DNA of 64,000 bases from Micromonospora thermarum (GTDB taxonomy: Bacteria > Actinomycetota > Actinomycetes > Mycobacteriales > Micromonosporaceae). Location: positions 220,254 to 284,253 of the forward strand of contig NZ_JAATEO010000004.1 in assembly GCF_012034245.1 (NCBI RefSeq). Direction: 5' to 3'. Positions 16,679 through 25,603 of this stretch are shown piece by piece. The notes below the pieces were generated by a model. That model was not told the DNA's origin and did not search any database. It saw only the letters and a list, made by a program, of their open reading frames with translations. Position 1 is the first letter of the stretch, and each line of letters begins with the position of its first letter. A program made the translations under genes and the position numbers.

Positions 16679-19361
16679 GCTCCGGATCCGGGGCAGGCTC
16701 GCCCTGCTGGTGGTCATCCCGCTGCTCAGCGTGGTGGGCCTGGCGGTCCCGGTGGTGCTCGACCGGGTCGCCGCCGCCCAGCGCGCCGCCGACATCGCCG
16801 ACGGGGTACGCGTGGCCAGCCGGGTCGGCAGTCTCGTGCAGGACCTGCAACAGGAGCGGATCCTCTCGGTCGGCCTGCTGCTCGGCCGGGTGCCCCGCGC
16901 CGAACTGGTGCAGAAGTCGGCCGCCGTCGACGACCGGGTCGCCGACCTGCGTGCCACCCAGGGCGACGCGCTGCCGTCCCGGGTCGCCGCCGCGCTCGAC
17001 GGCGTCCGTACGCTCACCGACCTGCGGGCCGCGGTGCTCGCCGGCGCCGCCACCCCCGGCCGGGTCATGGACACGTACGGGTCGGTCAACCGGACCCTGA
17101 TCGATTCGCTGCGGCTTCCGTTCAGCGTGGACACGAACACGGCCGCCGGCCGGCAGGTGCTCGCCCTGGACGCGCTGCTCCGCGCCCACGAGGGGCTCGC
17201 CACCTGCACGACGCTGATCGTGCTGGTGAAGGCCACCGACGACCCGCCGGCGATCACTCGCTACGTCGCCTGCATGGCCGCTCTCCGGGTGGACAGCCTG
17301 CGCTACCGCAGCCTCATCACCCCGGAACAGTTCCAGCTGGCGCTGCTCAACGACGCGGCGGTGGCCGCGCGGACCAGCCCCGACTTCCTCGCCACGAGCC
17401 CGCTCGACCCGGCCGGCGCGGTGAAGGACGTGCCGCTGGACGCGCTCTTCCCCTCGGCCCGCTCGATGATCACCCTCGGGCAGTTCGTGGAGAAGAAGAT
17501 CGTCGCGGACGTCATCGCCCAGGTGACCGACGAGCAGCGCCGGGCGCTGACCGTCGCGTACCTGGTGGGCGGCGGGGCATTGCTGGTGCTCGCCCTGGTG
17601 GTGCTGCTCAGCGTGGCGGTCGCGCGGACGGTCGCCCGGCCGCTGAGCCGGCTCACCCGATCGGCGGACCGGGTCGCCCGGGTCGCCGAGGCCGAGCTGA
17701 CCCGGGTCGCCGACGACGAGTCCGAGAGCGTCCAGGCGATCCGGCTCGACCCGGTGGACGTCCGGGCGCGCGACGAGATCGGCGACCTGGCCCGCGCCTT
17801 CGAGCGGGTGCAGACCACCGCCGCCCGGCTGGTGGAGCGCCAGGTGGCCGGCCGGCGCAACGTGGCGCAGATGTTCGGGCACGTCGGCCGCCGTACGCAG
17901 AACCTCGTCGGCCGGCAGATCACCCTGATCGACCGGCTGGAACGGCAGGAGACCGACCCGGCCCGGCTGGAGCACCTGTACCGGCTCGACCACATCTCCA
18001 GCCGCCTGCGCCGCAACGCGAGCAGCCTGGTGGTGCTCTCCGGCTCCACCGGCGACGACCCGCACGTGGCGCCGGTGCCGCTGGCCGACGTGGTCCGGCT
18101 GGCGCTCGGCGAGATCGAGGACTACACCCGGGTGGACGTCCAGGTCCCGGATGGCGTCTCGGTGTCTCCGGGCACGGTCGGCGACCTCGTCCTGGCGCTC
18201 GCCGAGCTGATGGAGAACGCGACCGTGTTCTCCCCGCCGCACACCCGCGTGATCGTGGCCGGTGAGGTGACCGGCATCGGGGCCCGGCTCAGCGTGGTGG
18301 ACCGGGGCATCGGGATGACCGAGGAGCGGCTCGGAGAGGAGAACGCCCGGTTGGCCCGGCGCGAGCGGCTGGACCTCGCCCCCACCGAGGTGCTCGGGCT
18401 CTTCGTCGTGGGCCGGCTGGCCCGGCGGCACGGCTGGGCGGTCCGCCTCGCGGCGACCGCCGGCGGTGGCGTCACCGCCCAGCTGGAGATCCCGCAGGCG
18501 TCCCTGGTGCTCCGGCGGGCGGACCGGGCCGGCGCCACGGTGGCGCGGGCGACCGTACCGGACCGGGACCGGCGCTCCCCCGCCGGTCCCGCCATCCCGT
18601 CCCGGGGCGCACTGCCCGCCCTCGCCGGCCCGCCGCCGCCGTCCGGCTTCGACCCGGCACTGCTCAGCCGGGCCACCCGGACGATGGCGGCGGGCGATTC
18701 CTGGGACGCGTTCACCGTCCCGGAGACGCACCCACCCATGGCGGGCGACCCGACGGCGGTGGACGCCCCGACAGCGGTGGACGCCCCGACCCCGACGGGC
18801 GCCCCGACGACGGCGAACGGCGCGACGGCGTACCTGGAGATCACGGCGCCCGGGCGCACCGTGAACGGGCTGCCCCGCCGGCCGGTCCCCGCGGGGCCGG
18901 GTGCTCCCCCACCCGGCCCCGCGGTCACGCCCGCAATTCCGACCGGTCCCACCCGCTTCCCCGCGCCCCTCGTGCCGGGGATCCGGCAGCGGGTGCCCGG
19001 GGCGAGCCTGCCGCCGACCGGCCCCCGGGTCGGGCCGGTCGACGCCACCGGCGCGGACCCGGCCGCCGCCCGGGCGCTCGTCGAGGCCGTCGAGGCGGGC
19101 GTACGCCGGGCGGAGCTGGCCGGTTCCGCGCCGCCCGCGTACGACGGGTCCGCGGCCGACCCGACACCCGGGCGGCCCCGGCTCACGCGCCGCGTGCCCG
19201 GGGCGAACCTGACCGTCACTCCGTCCCACCCGCCGACCGCGGAGGGCCCCGGCGACCCGGCCGAGGTCCGCGACCGCATGACCGAGTTCGAGGCGGGTGT
19301 CGCCCGCGCTCTGCGTGAAGTCAGTCCAGACCGCCGTAACGAAGAGGGATCATCACGGTGA
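16665..19361 (+). CDS. cvnA: Conservon sensor histidine kinase-like protein (CvnA)
   Basis: This 898-residue protein has a membrane segment (about 11-31), an outer domain of the nitrate/nitrite-sensing (NIT) type, a second membrane segment (297-319), HAMP, a phosphoacceptor-like helix with LDHISSRLRRN, and a HATPase domain with the N box LMENATVFSPP and G box DRGIGMTEERL. The last 290 residues are disordered, Pro/Ala rich, with repeats such as DAPTAVDAPT. CvnA proteins work with small GTPase-like partners instead of a classic response regulator; none is encoded here. Start at ATG 16665 inside the end of the previous gene; its GTGA stop overlap couples it to cvnB. Confidence 0.92.
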   Translation: MLLGRLRIRGRLALLVVIPLLSVVGLAVPVVLDRVAAAQRAADIADGVRVASRVGSLVQDLQQERILSVGLLLGRVPRAELVQKSAAVDDRVADLRATQGDALPSRVAAALDGVRTLTDLRAAVLAGAATPGRVMDTYGSVNRTLIDSLRLPFSVDTNTAAGRQVLALDALLRAHEGLATCTTLIVLVKATDDPPAITRYVACMAALRVDSLRYRSLITPEQFQLALLNDAAVAARTSPDFLATSPLDPAGAVKDVPLDALFPSARSMITLGQFVEKKIVADVIAQVTDEQRRALTVAYLVGGGALLVLALVVLLSVAVARTVARPLSRLTRSADRVARVAEAELTRVADDESESVQAIRLDPVDVRARDEIGDLARAFERVQTTAARLVERQVAGRRNVAQMFGHVGRRTQNLVGRQITLIDRLERQETDPARLEHLYRLDHISSRLRRNASSLVVLSGSTGDDPHVAPVPLADVVRLALGEIEDYTRVDVQVPDGVSVSPGTVGDLVLALAELMENATVFSPPHTRVIVAGEVTGIGARLSVVDRGIGMTEERLGEENARLARRERLDLAPTEVLGLFVVGRLARRHGWAVRLAATAGGGVTAQLEIPQASLVLRRADRAGATVARATVPDRDRRSPAGPAIPSRGALPALAGPPPPSGFDPALLSRATRTMAAGDSWDAFTVPETHPPMAGDPTAVDAPTAVDAPTPTGAPTTANGATAYLEITAPGRTVNGLPRRPVPAGPGAPPPGPAVTPAIPTGPTRFPAPLVPGIRQRVPGASLPPTGPRVGPVDATGADPAAARALVEAVEAGVRRAELAGSAPPAYDGSAADPTPGRPRLTRRVPGANLTVTPSHPPTAEGPGDPAEVRDRMTEFEAGVARALREVSPDRRNEEGSSR

Positions 19362-19828
19362 CCAGCCCCTTCCTGCACGACAACGTCGACCAGCCGGCCC
19401 ACCCCGGGACGGACCTCAGCCCGGAGGCCCGCACCTTCAACTGGCTGCTGGACTCCTTCACCTCCAGCACAGCGGGGGTGCTGGAGGCGATCGCGGTCTC
19501 CTCGGACGGTCTGCTGATGGCCATGTCCGCGATCAAGGACCGGTCCAACGCCGAACGGCTCGCCGCCGTGGTCTCCGGCATGACCAGCCTCGCCGGCGGG
19601 GCCGCGAGCTGGTACGCGCTCGGCGGCCTGAACCGGGTGGTCGTCGACATGGCCGAGGGGTACCTGCTGATCAGCGCCATCAGCAGCGGGTCGGTGCTCG
19701 GCGTCGTCGCCGACCGGTCGGCGAACCTGGGCACCGTCGCGTACGAGATGACGCTCTTCGCCGGTCGCGCCGGTGGCGCGCTCACACCCCGCCTGATCGC
19801 CGAGCTGAAGAACGCCGTCCAGCAGTGA
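19358..19828 (+). CDS. cvnB: Roadblock/LC7 protein (CvnB)
   Basis: This 156-residue roadblock/LC7 domain protein is related to the MglB type of small-GTPase partners. It has the family core TFNWLLDSFTSSTAGVLEAI, then SSDGLLMAMS, and a C-terminal domain strand NLGTVAYEMTLF. In conservons CvnB is thought to regulate the GTPase CvnD and connect it to the membrane kinase CvnA. The GTG at 19358 overlaps the cvnA stop by 4 nt. Confidence 0.95.
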   Translation: MTSPFLHDNVDQPAHPGTDLSPEARTFNWLLDSFTSSTAGVLEAIAVSSDGLLMAMSAIKDRSNAERLAAVVSGMTSLAGGAASWYALGGLNRVVVDMAEGYLLISAISSGSVLGVVADRSANLGTVAYEMTLFAGRAGGALTPRLIAELKNAVQQ

Positions 19829-19860
19829 TCCCCGACGTCGCCGGAGAGGAACCGGACCCC

Positions 19861-20304
19861 ATGGTCCGGATCCGCCCCTACCTGCGGGTGCCCGCGCCGG
19901 CCGGCGAGCCGGCCCCGCGCGTACCGGCGGCGACCGCCGAGCCGGAGCTGGAGCCGGACGATCCCTCGGGTCCCCGCCCGTTCGTGCTCACGGCGGGCCG
20001 GGTGACCGGCGGGGATCCGGACATCGGGCTGGAGACCCAGGTGACGGCCCGGCCGGTCACGGAGTGGTCGGCTCCGGTCGCCCGGCTGGCGCCGGAACTC
20101 CAGGCGATCGTCGCGCTCTGCGGCTCGCCGATCTCGGTAGCGGAGATCTCCGCCCGGATGCGGATGCACTTCGGTGTGGCCCGGGTCCTGGTCGGTGACC
20201 TCCGCGCCGCCGGCCATCTCGACGTGCACGTCAACGCCGACGACGACGCCCTCGACCCCGACATCATCCTGCGAGTGATTGATGGACTCCGTGCGATCTC
20301 CTGA
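19861..20304 (+). CDS. cvnC: DUF742 protein (CvnC)
   Basis: The 147-residue protein contains the DUF742 domain, with VRIRPYLRV near the N-terminus, the core LAPELQAIVALCGSPISVAEISARM and a winged-helix-like C-terminal half (VARVLVGDLRAAGHLDVH). CvnC is the third conservon component; its biochemical role is not known. I chose the ATG at 19861, with GGAGAGGA upstream; a GTG at 19825 overlapping the cvnB stop would add 12 residues and is a real alternative. It overlaps cvnD by 23 nt. Confidence 0.88.
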   Translation: MVRIRPYLRVPAPAGEPAPRVPAATAEPELEPDDPSGPRPFVLTAGRVTGGDPDIGLETQVTARPVTEWSAPVARLAPELQAIVALCGSPISVAEISARMRMHFGVARVLVGDLRAAGHLDVHVNADDDALDPDIILRVIDGLRAIS

Positions 20305-21040
20305 CTGGCCGGTCGCCCCGCTGGGCGGGCTCGCCGCCAACAGCGCCGCCGCCCGGTACAGCAGCCCACCGGCACCGCACCCGCCCACCGCCCGGGGCGT
20401 GGCCGCACCGGCGCCACCGCCGTACCGGCCCTCGACCGAACCCGATGCCGCGGCCCCGTCGGGCGTGACGCCGCCGGCCGCACCGCCGGTCCCGGTGAAG
20501 ATCCTCGTCGCCGGTGGGTTCGGTGTCGGCAAGACCACGACGGTGGGCGCGATCTCCGAGATCGTCCCGCTGACGACCGAGGCGGAGATGACCAGCGCCG
20601 CGATCGGTGTCGACGACCCCGGCGGGCGCTCGGGGAAGACGACGACCACCGTGGCCATGGACTTCGGCTGCGTCACGATCGACCGCAGCCTCAAGCTGTA
20701 CCTGTTCGGCACCCCCGGCCAGGCCCGGTTCGGGTTCATGTGGGACGACCTGGCCCGCGGCGCGCTCGGCGCGCTCGTCGTCGTGGACAGCACCCGGCTG
20801 GACGACTGCTACCCGGCGATCGACTTCTTCGAACGGGCCCGTCTGCCGTTCGTGGTCGGCGTCAACGCGTTCGACGGGCAGGTGGCGCACGACCTCGGCG
20901 CGATCCGGTGGGCGCTGGCCATCGGGGACCACGTGCCGCTGGTGCGGTTCGACGCCCGGGACCGGCTCTCGGTGCGGGACGCCCTGCTCGTCGTCCTGGA
21001 CCGGGCGCTGGACCGCGCCAACCGGGCGAGGGGGAGCTGA
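20282..21040 (+). CDS. cvnD: Conservon small GTPase-like protein (CvnD)
   Basis: The 252-residue protein has a Pro-rich N-terminal extension of about 70 residues, then a small GTPase fold with P-loop GGFGVGKTT, a switch-II-like FGTPGQARFGFMW and GVNAFDG in place of NKxD. This is the usual conservon GTPase, which in other actinomycetes binds GTP and influences development or secondary metabolism. The N-terminal extension is longer than usual and may be a linker. The start is ATG 20282; a TTG one codon upstream is possible. Confidence 0.92.
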   Translation: MDSVRSPDWPVAPLGGLAANSAAARYSSPPAPHPPTARGVAAPAPPPYRPSTEPDAAAPSGVTPPAAPPVPVKILVAGGFGVGKTTTVGAISEIVPLTTEAEMTSAAIGVDDPGGRSGKTTTTVAMDFGCVTIDRSLKLYLFGTPGQARFGFMWDDLARGALGALVVVDSTRLDDCYPAIDFFERARLPFVVGVNAFDGQVAHDLGAIRWALAIGDHVPLVRFDARDRLSVRDALLVVLDRALDRANRARGS

Positions 21041-21085
21041 ACCGACGGGCGGTCAGGCCCGTTTCCTCGATGAGGGGTGGTCGTG

Positions 21086-21733
21086 ATGAGGGGTGGACTG
21101 GACGAGACACTGGCCCGGCTGGCCCGGCGCGAGGAGGCGCTGCGGCGGCGGGGCGCCGAGCCGGCGGCGGAGGGGGACACCGTCCGGCTGCCCGCCCCGG
21201 AGGCGGGCCGCCGGGAGGCCGGGCACGGCGACACCGGGGGCGGGGACGTCGGGCGCGGTGACACCGGGCGCGGCGAGGCCGGCCGGAACGCCGGGCCGGC
21301 GTGGCCGGGCCACCGGGACGCGGGGGTACGGCGCGGCGAGGCGCCCGCCCGTGACCAGCCGGCGGGGCGGCGGGGTGACCCGACCGGCCGGTCGGGCGGC
21401 CAGCACCGGGCCGAGACGCCCGGACCGGACCCGGTCGAGGAGGTCGCCGAGGCGGTACGCCGGATCGTCGCGCGGCACCCGGACCTGGCGGTCGCGCTGC
21501 GGGTGGAGCACGGCGGTGAGCCGTACCCGCTGCGGGTGGCCTGGTCGGGCGGGAGCGTGACGGTCAGCGCGGAGCCCACCGTCACGTCTCCTCCGGCGTG
21601 GCCGCTGTCGGTGCGGACCGAGCCGGACCCGCTGTCCGGGCCGGACGGCGTGCGGTCCGACCCGGCGGCCCGGCTCGCGGACCTGATCCGCCGCGACCCG
21701 TCGCTGCTGACCGACGTCGACCCGCCGCGCTAG
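21086..21733 (+). CDS. Hypothetical protein downstream of the conservon
   Basis: The 215-residue protein has a helical N-terminus (LDETLARLARREEALRRR), a long low-complexity middle rich in Gly, Asp and Arg (about 35-115), and a small globular C-terminal part (VEEVAEAVRRIVARHPDLAVALRV, then a beta-rich segment). It begins 45 nt after cvnD with GAGGGG upstream of the ATG, so it is probably in the conservon transcript. GTG starts 3 to 9 nt upstream are possible. I do not recognise a family. Confidence 0.55.
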   Translation: MRGGLDETLARLARREEALRRRGAEPAAEGDTVRLPAPEAGRREAGHGDTGGGDVGRGDTGRGEAGRNAGPAWPGHRDAGVRRGEAPARDQPAGRRGDPTGRSGGQHRAETPGPDPVEEVAEAVRRIVARHPDLAVALRVEHGGEPYPLRVAWSGGSVTVSAEPTVTSPPAWPLSVRTEPDPLSGPDGVRSDPAARLADLIRRDPSLLTDVDPPR

Positions 21734-21783
21734 GACGCCTCCGCCGCGGCACGCGTCGGCAGGGCGTGCTTCCCCGCACCGGC

Positions 21784-21789
21784 TAGGGT
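21784..21789 (+). promoter_or_regulatory. -10 hexamer for the CDC48-like ATPase (leaderless)
   Basis: TAGGGT lies exactly 7 nt before the GTG at 21797, with no Shine-Dalgarno in between. Confidence 0.6.
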
Positions 21790-21796
21790 TCGGCGG

Positions 21797-24085
21797 GTGG
21801 GGGAATCGGAGCTCACCCTGACCGCCAGCCTGCGGCCAGCCGCGTTGGACGCCCGGCGCGGCATCGTACGGCTGCACCCGGAGGCGCTCACCGCGCTCGG
21901 GCTGCGCCCCGGTGACCCGGTCCGGCTCGCCGGCCGGCGGGTGACCGCCGGGATCGTCGCGGCGGCCGAGCGGAGTGCCGGCCCCGGGCTGCTCCACGCC
22001 GACGACCTGACGCTGGGCAACCTCGGCGTACGCGACGGGAGCCAGGTGACCGTCCGCCCGACGCCGGTCGCCGCCGCGCGCCGGGTGGTACTGGCCGGCC
22101 CGGCACCGGTGGTCGCGGCGGTCTCCCCGGAGATGCTCCGGCTCGCGCTGCTCGGCAAGATGGTCACCGCCGGGGACGACGTCTCGCTGCTGCCGCAGGA
22201 CGTACTGCCCGACACCTCGGTGCGCAGCCTCGTCGAGGCGGCCCGGAACAGCCTGTCCAACCGGGTGGGCTACGCCTGGACCAGCACGCTGCTCACGGTG
22301 GTCACCGCCGAGCCGGACACGGCCGCCCTGGTCACCATGGACACGGTGGTCGCCTGGGAGGACGGCCCGGCCACCCACGGCTCCGCGACCACCGCACCCA
22401 CCGCCGCCCGCGACCGCGATCCGCGCGTTCTCCAGGACGGAGCGGCCGCCACCGCGCCGGACGCCACTCTCTCCGCGAAGGTGCGCGGCACGGCGGGGGC
22501 GGACGCGGCGGCGGAGGCGCCCTCGGTGGACGAGTTGCCCGGGTTGCGGGCGCAGGCCGAGGAGCTGGGTGAGCTGCTCGACCTCGGCTTCCACCACCGC
22601 GAGGTGCTCCGGCGGCTCGGCACCACGGTGTCCCTCGGGGTGCTGGTCGACGGCCCGGCCGGCTCCGGGAAGTCGGCGCTGGTACGCGCGGTCGCCGCCC
22701 GGGTGCGGGCGCGGGTGCGGCCGTTGTGGGGGCCCGAGCTGGCCGCGCTGACCAACGCGGCGGCGGCCGAGCGGCTGCGCGCCGCCGCGGCGGACGTACG
22801 GGCGGACGGCCCGGCGGTGCTGCTGGTCACCGACGTCGAGGCGCTCGCGCCGGCCGACACGCCCGGCCCGGTCGCCACCGTGTTCCGGCAGGTGGTCGCC
22901 GAGACCGTCGCGGCCGGAGCCGCGGTGGTGTGCACGACCGGCCGCCCCGAGGCCGTCGACCCGGCCCTGCGCGCTCCGGACCTGCTCTCCCTGCGGATCA
23001 CCGTGCCGCTGCCGGACGCTGCCCTCCGCCGCGAGCAGTTGGGCGTGCTGACCCGGCAGGTACCGCTCGCCGAGGACGTCCGGCTCGACGAGGTCGCCGC
23101 GCGTACCCCCGGATTCGTCGCCGCGGACCTGGCCGCGCTGGTGCGCGAGGCCGGCGTCCGGGCGGCGTTGCGGCAGAAGGCGGTGGAGCGCCCGACGGTG
23201 GCGATGGGCGACTTCGCCGCCGCGCTGGAGGTGGTCCGCCCGACCACGATGGCGGCGTCCACGCTGGAGCTGGCGTCGGTCACCCTCGACGACGTGGGCG
23301 ACCTGGTCGAGGTCAAGCAGACGTTGACCGAGTCGGTGCTGTGGCCGCTGACCTATCCGGACACGTTCGCGCGGCTGGGCGTGCGGCCGCCGCGCGGGGT
23401 GCTGCTCTACGGGCCGCCGGGGTGCGGCAAGACGTACCTGGTGACGGCGCTGGCCGGCACGGGCCGGGCGAACGTGCTGTCGGTCAAGGGCGCGGAGCTG
23501 CTGTCGAAGTGGGTGGGCGAGAGCGAGCGTGCGGTCCGCGAGCTGTTTCGCCGGGCCCGGGAGGCCGCGCCGACGCTGGTCTTCCTCGACGAGGTGGACG
23601 CGCTCGCGCCGGTACGTGGGCAGGCCACCGACGGCGGTACGACCGACCGCGTGGTGGCCGCCCTGCTCACCGAGCTGGACGGCGTGGAGGCGCTGCGCAA
23701 CGTGGTGGTGGTCGGCGCGACCAACCGGCCCGACCTGGTGGACCCGGCCCTGCTGCGTCCCGGCCGGCTGGAGCGGCTGGTCTACGTCCCGCCGCCGGAC
23801 GGGCCGGCCCGGGCGGAGATCCTGCGCGCCGCGTCCCGGACCGTGCCGCTCGCCCCCGACGTGGACCTCGCCGGGCTCGCCGAGGACCTGGACGGCTTCT
23901 CCGCGGCGGACTGCGCGGCGCTGGTCCGGGAGGCGGCGCTGGCCGCGATGCGCGAGTCGCTGGCCGCCGCCACGGTCACGGCGGCCCACGTGGCGACCGC
24001 CCGCTCCCGCGTCCGCCCCTCCCTGGACCCGGCCCAGGTCGCCTGGCTGGCCGCGTACGCCGAGAAGGAGGTCCCATCCCGCTGA
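21797..24085 (+). CDS. CDC48/p97-like double AAA ATPase
   Basis: The 762-residue protein follows the CDC48 plan: an N-terminal double-psi barrel domain (about 1-100), a linker, and two AAA modules. D1 has GPAGSGKS, but its Walker B region reads LLVTDVEAL, lacking the DE pair. D2 has GPPGCGKT, Walker B LVFLDEVDAL and the second-region-of-homology pattern TDRVVAALLTELDGVE and [19 protein letters not shown]2 should therefore be the active ATPase. Actinobacterial CDC48-like proteins are thought to unfold proteins or extract them from complexes; targets here are unknown. GTG start with a leaderless promoter. It ends only 8 nt from the convergent gvpK stop. Confidence 0.9.
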   Translation: MGESELTLTASLRPAALDARRGIVRLHPEALTALGLRPGDPVRLAGRRVTAGIVAAAERSAGPGLLHADDLTLGNLGVRDGSQVTVRPTPVAAARRVVLAGPAPVVAAVSPEMLRLALLGKMVTAGDDVSLLPQDVLPDTSVRSLVEAARNSLSNRVGYAWTSTLLTVVTAEPDTAALVTMDTVVAWEDGPATHGSATTAPTAARDRDPRVLQDGAAATAPDATLSAKVRGTAGADAAAEAPSVDELPGLRAQAEELGELLDLGFHHREVLRRLGTTVSLGVLVDGPAGSGKSALVRAVAARVRARVRPLWGPELAALTNAAAAERLRAAAADVRADGPAVLLVTDVEALAPADTPGPVATVFRQVVAETVAAGAAVVCTTGRPEAVDPALRAPDLLSLRITVPLPDAALRREQLGVLTRQVPLAEDVRLDEVAARTPGFVAADLAALVREAGVRAALRQKAVERPTVAMGDFAAALEVVRPTTMAASTLELASVTLDDVGDLVEVKQTLTESVLWPLTYPDTFARLGVRPPRGVLLYGPPGCGKTYLVTALAGTGRANVLSVKGAELLSKWVGESERAVRELFRRAREAAPTLVFLDEVDALAPVRGQATDGGTTDRVVAALLTELDGVEALRNVVVVGATNRPDLVDPALLRPGRLERLVYVPPPDGPARAEILRAASRTVPLAPDVDLAGLAEDLDGFSAADCAALVREAALAAMRESLAAATVTAAHVATARSRVRPSLDPAQVAWLAAYAEKEVPSR

Positions 24086-24093
24086 GCGGCGGG

Positions 24094-24468
24094 TCAGTCG
24101 GTGGGGAGCAGGGGGCCCAGGGGGCCGAGGTCGAGGTTGAGGTCCTCCGGGGCGAGGCCGAAGTACGTCCGCAGCTCCGCCATCTGCTCCTCCAGGGCCA
24201 TCAGCGTCGTGCCGATCCGTTCGACCTGCTCCTCGGTGAGGTCGCCGAGGTCGACGCGGCGCAGCGCCTGCCGTTCCATGAGCTGCCGCAGCAGCTCGAT
24301 CACGGTGAGCACGAGGCTGGCCAGTCCCCGCTCGACGGAGTCCTGGTCCACCGCCAGCCGCCGGTCCAGCGGCGTCACCCGTGGCGTCCGCCACGCCGGC
24401 CCGTCCAGGGCCGCGGCCGGCCCGTGCACCGCCGCAGCCAGCTCGGCCGCCTCGTCCCGCTCGGTCAT
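24094..24468 (-). CDS. gvpK: Gas vesicle protein GvpK
   Basis: The 124-residue protein has the GvpK signature VERGLASLVLTVIELLRQLMERQALRRVD and the conserved end AELRTYFGLAPEDLNLDLGPLG. GvpK is an accessory protein of gas vesicle assembly. The ATG overlaps the gvpS stop by 4 nt. It is the last gene of the operon. Confidence 0.93.
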   Translation of the reverse strand: MTERDEAAELAAAVHGPAAALDGPAWRTPRVTPLDRRLAVDQDSVERGLASLVLTVIELLRQLMERQALRRVDLGDLTEEQVERIGTTLMALEEQMAELRTYFGLAPEDLNLDLGPLGPLLPTD

Positions 24469-24782
24469 GTCACCTCCCCGGAGAGCACGGTCGACCCGTC
24501 AGGCGCCACGGCCGAAACCCCGGGCGGCACGGCCGATCCGCCGGGCGGAACGGCGGTCGCCGGGGAAGCCGCGGCGTCGTCGGGCGGTGCCGCGAGGGCG
24601 CCGACGGACGCGACCAGAGCGCGCAATGAGATGCGGACGAGTTCGACGTCGGCGATCGCGATCGTGATGTCACCGCTGATCACCACCCCGGTGGCGAGCA
24701 CCCGGTCGAGCAGGTCGACCAGGGCGACCGGCCGGTACCCGAGCGGCCCGTCCGCACTGTTCGGCGCAAGCTGTGTGGTCAC
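24465..24782 (-). CDS. gvpS: Gas vesicle protein GvpS (GvpA/J family)
   Basis: This 105-residue protein contains the short GvpA-type core (PVALVDLLDRVLATGVVISGDITIAIADVELVRI-like region, residues 17-52). The remainder is a low-complexity Ala/Pro/Gly tail of about 45 residues, longer than the core needs. The LVDLLDRVLA-x-GVVxxGDIT pattern assigns it to GvpS rather than the main shell protein. The GTG start overlaps the gvpL stop. Confidence 0.85.
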   Translation of the reverse strand: MTTQLAPNSADGPLGYRPVALVDLLDRVLATGVVISGDITIAIADVELVRISLRALVASVGALAAPPDDAAASPATAVPPGGSAVPPGVSAVAPDGSTVLSGEVT

Positions 24783-25603
24783 GCCGGCACCCCGTCCACC
24801 GGAGCGCCGATGGGCGTCGGGTCCGCCGGGCCGGTCCCGTCCACGAAGGAGTACGCGGGCCAGGGACCGGTCAGCTCCAGCCGCAGCTCCGGATGCCGCT
24901 CCCCCAGCTCACCGACCAGCGCGGTGAAGCCGGGGAGGTCCGCCGTGTCGACCAGGTACGCGCCGTTGAGCATCATCGGGGTCGGCGCGCCGGACAGCCG
25001 GCGGTCCTGCGGCGGGTGCCGCCGGGCGGCGACCGCGTGGCCGGCCAGGGCGTCGTGGACGGCCGCCGCGGCGGCACCCGCCACCCGCTGCCCCTCCTCC
25101 CGCGCGGTGAGCTGGGCGCGCCGCCGGCGCAGGTACGCCGCCCCGGCACCGCCCGATCCCGGCTCGGCGGTCGGGGCCGGAGCCGCACCGGGCACGACGT
25201 ACCCCTTGACGCCCCACTCCTCGCGGCCGGCGAGCCGGTCCAGGACCGCGGCCAGTTCGTCCCGGCGGGCGGTGAGCAGCCCGGCGACCCGCTCGTCGTC
25301 GTGGTACACGGTGGCGAGCCGGGCCGGCACGACCGGGCCGGTCCGCGCCAGCGCCGCCACCACCCCGTGGTGGGTCCGCGCCGCCCGTTCCAGCCACGCC
25401 AGGTCCTCCAGGTTGCGGCGCAGCGGCTCCTCGCCGTACTCGGTGAGGGGCGCGGCACTGACCACGGCGGCCAGGCCGGCGGCACGCACCGCGCGCACCG
25501 GGGTGCCGGCCATGCCGGCGGTCGCGGCGAGCGTCTCCGGCGGGACGTCCCGGACCACGCCGTGCAGCCAGTCGGCGGTGACCACCTCGGCTGTCGCGCT
25601 CAT
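24779..25603 (-). CDS. gvpL: Gas vesicle protein GvpL/GvpF family
   Basis: The 274-residue protein is a GvpL/F member, with YGEEPLRRNLEDLAWLERAARTH, LATVYHDDERVAGLL and a C-terminal ferredoxin-like end LRLELTGPWPAYSFVDG. GvpF/L proteins help nucleate shell growth. It begins at the ATG at 25603, overlapping the gvpJ stop by 4 nt; the longer open frame to 25735 is not conserved. An Arg-rich helical segment (YLRRRRAQLTAREEG) lies mid-protein, as is usual. Confidence 0.9.
   Translation of the reverse strand: MSATAEVVTADWLHGVVRDVPPETLAATAGMAGTPVRAVRAAGLAAVVSAAPLTEYGEEPLRRNLEDLAWLERAARTHHGVVAALARTGPVVPARLATVYHDDERVAGLLTARRDELAAVLDRLAGREEWGVKGYVVPGAAPAPTAEPGSGGAGAAYLRRRRAQLTAREEGQRVAGAAAAAVHDALAGHAVAARRHPPQDRRLSGAPTPMMLNGAYLVDTADLPGFTALVGELGERHPELRLELTGPWPAYSFVDGTGPADPTPIGAPVDGVPA

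Noticed and set aside
16374..19229. Long minus-strand open frame (about 950 codons) opposite the conservon kinase
   Set aside because: It is the antisense of cvnA, rich in Arg/Gly/His/Pro without any domain, as expected in high-GC DNA. The plus-strand gene has clear kinase motifs.
21053..24394. Minus-strand open frame of over 1100 codons opposite the CDC48-like ATPase
   Set aside because: Its composition is typical of antisense frames, with no domain, and it overlaps genes with intact Walker motifs.
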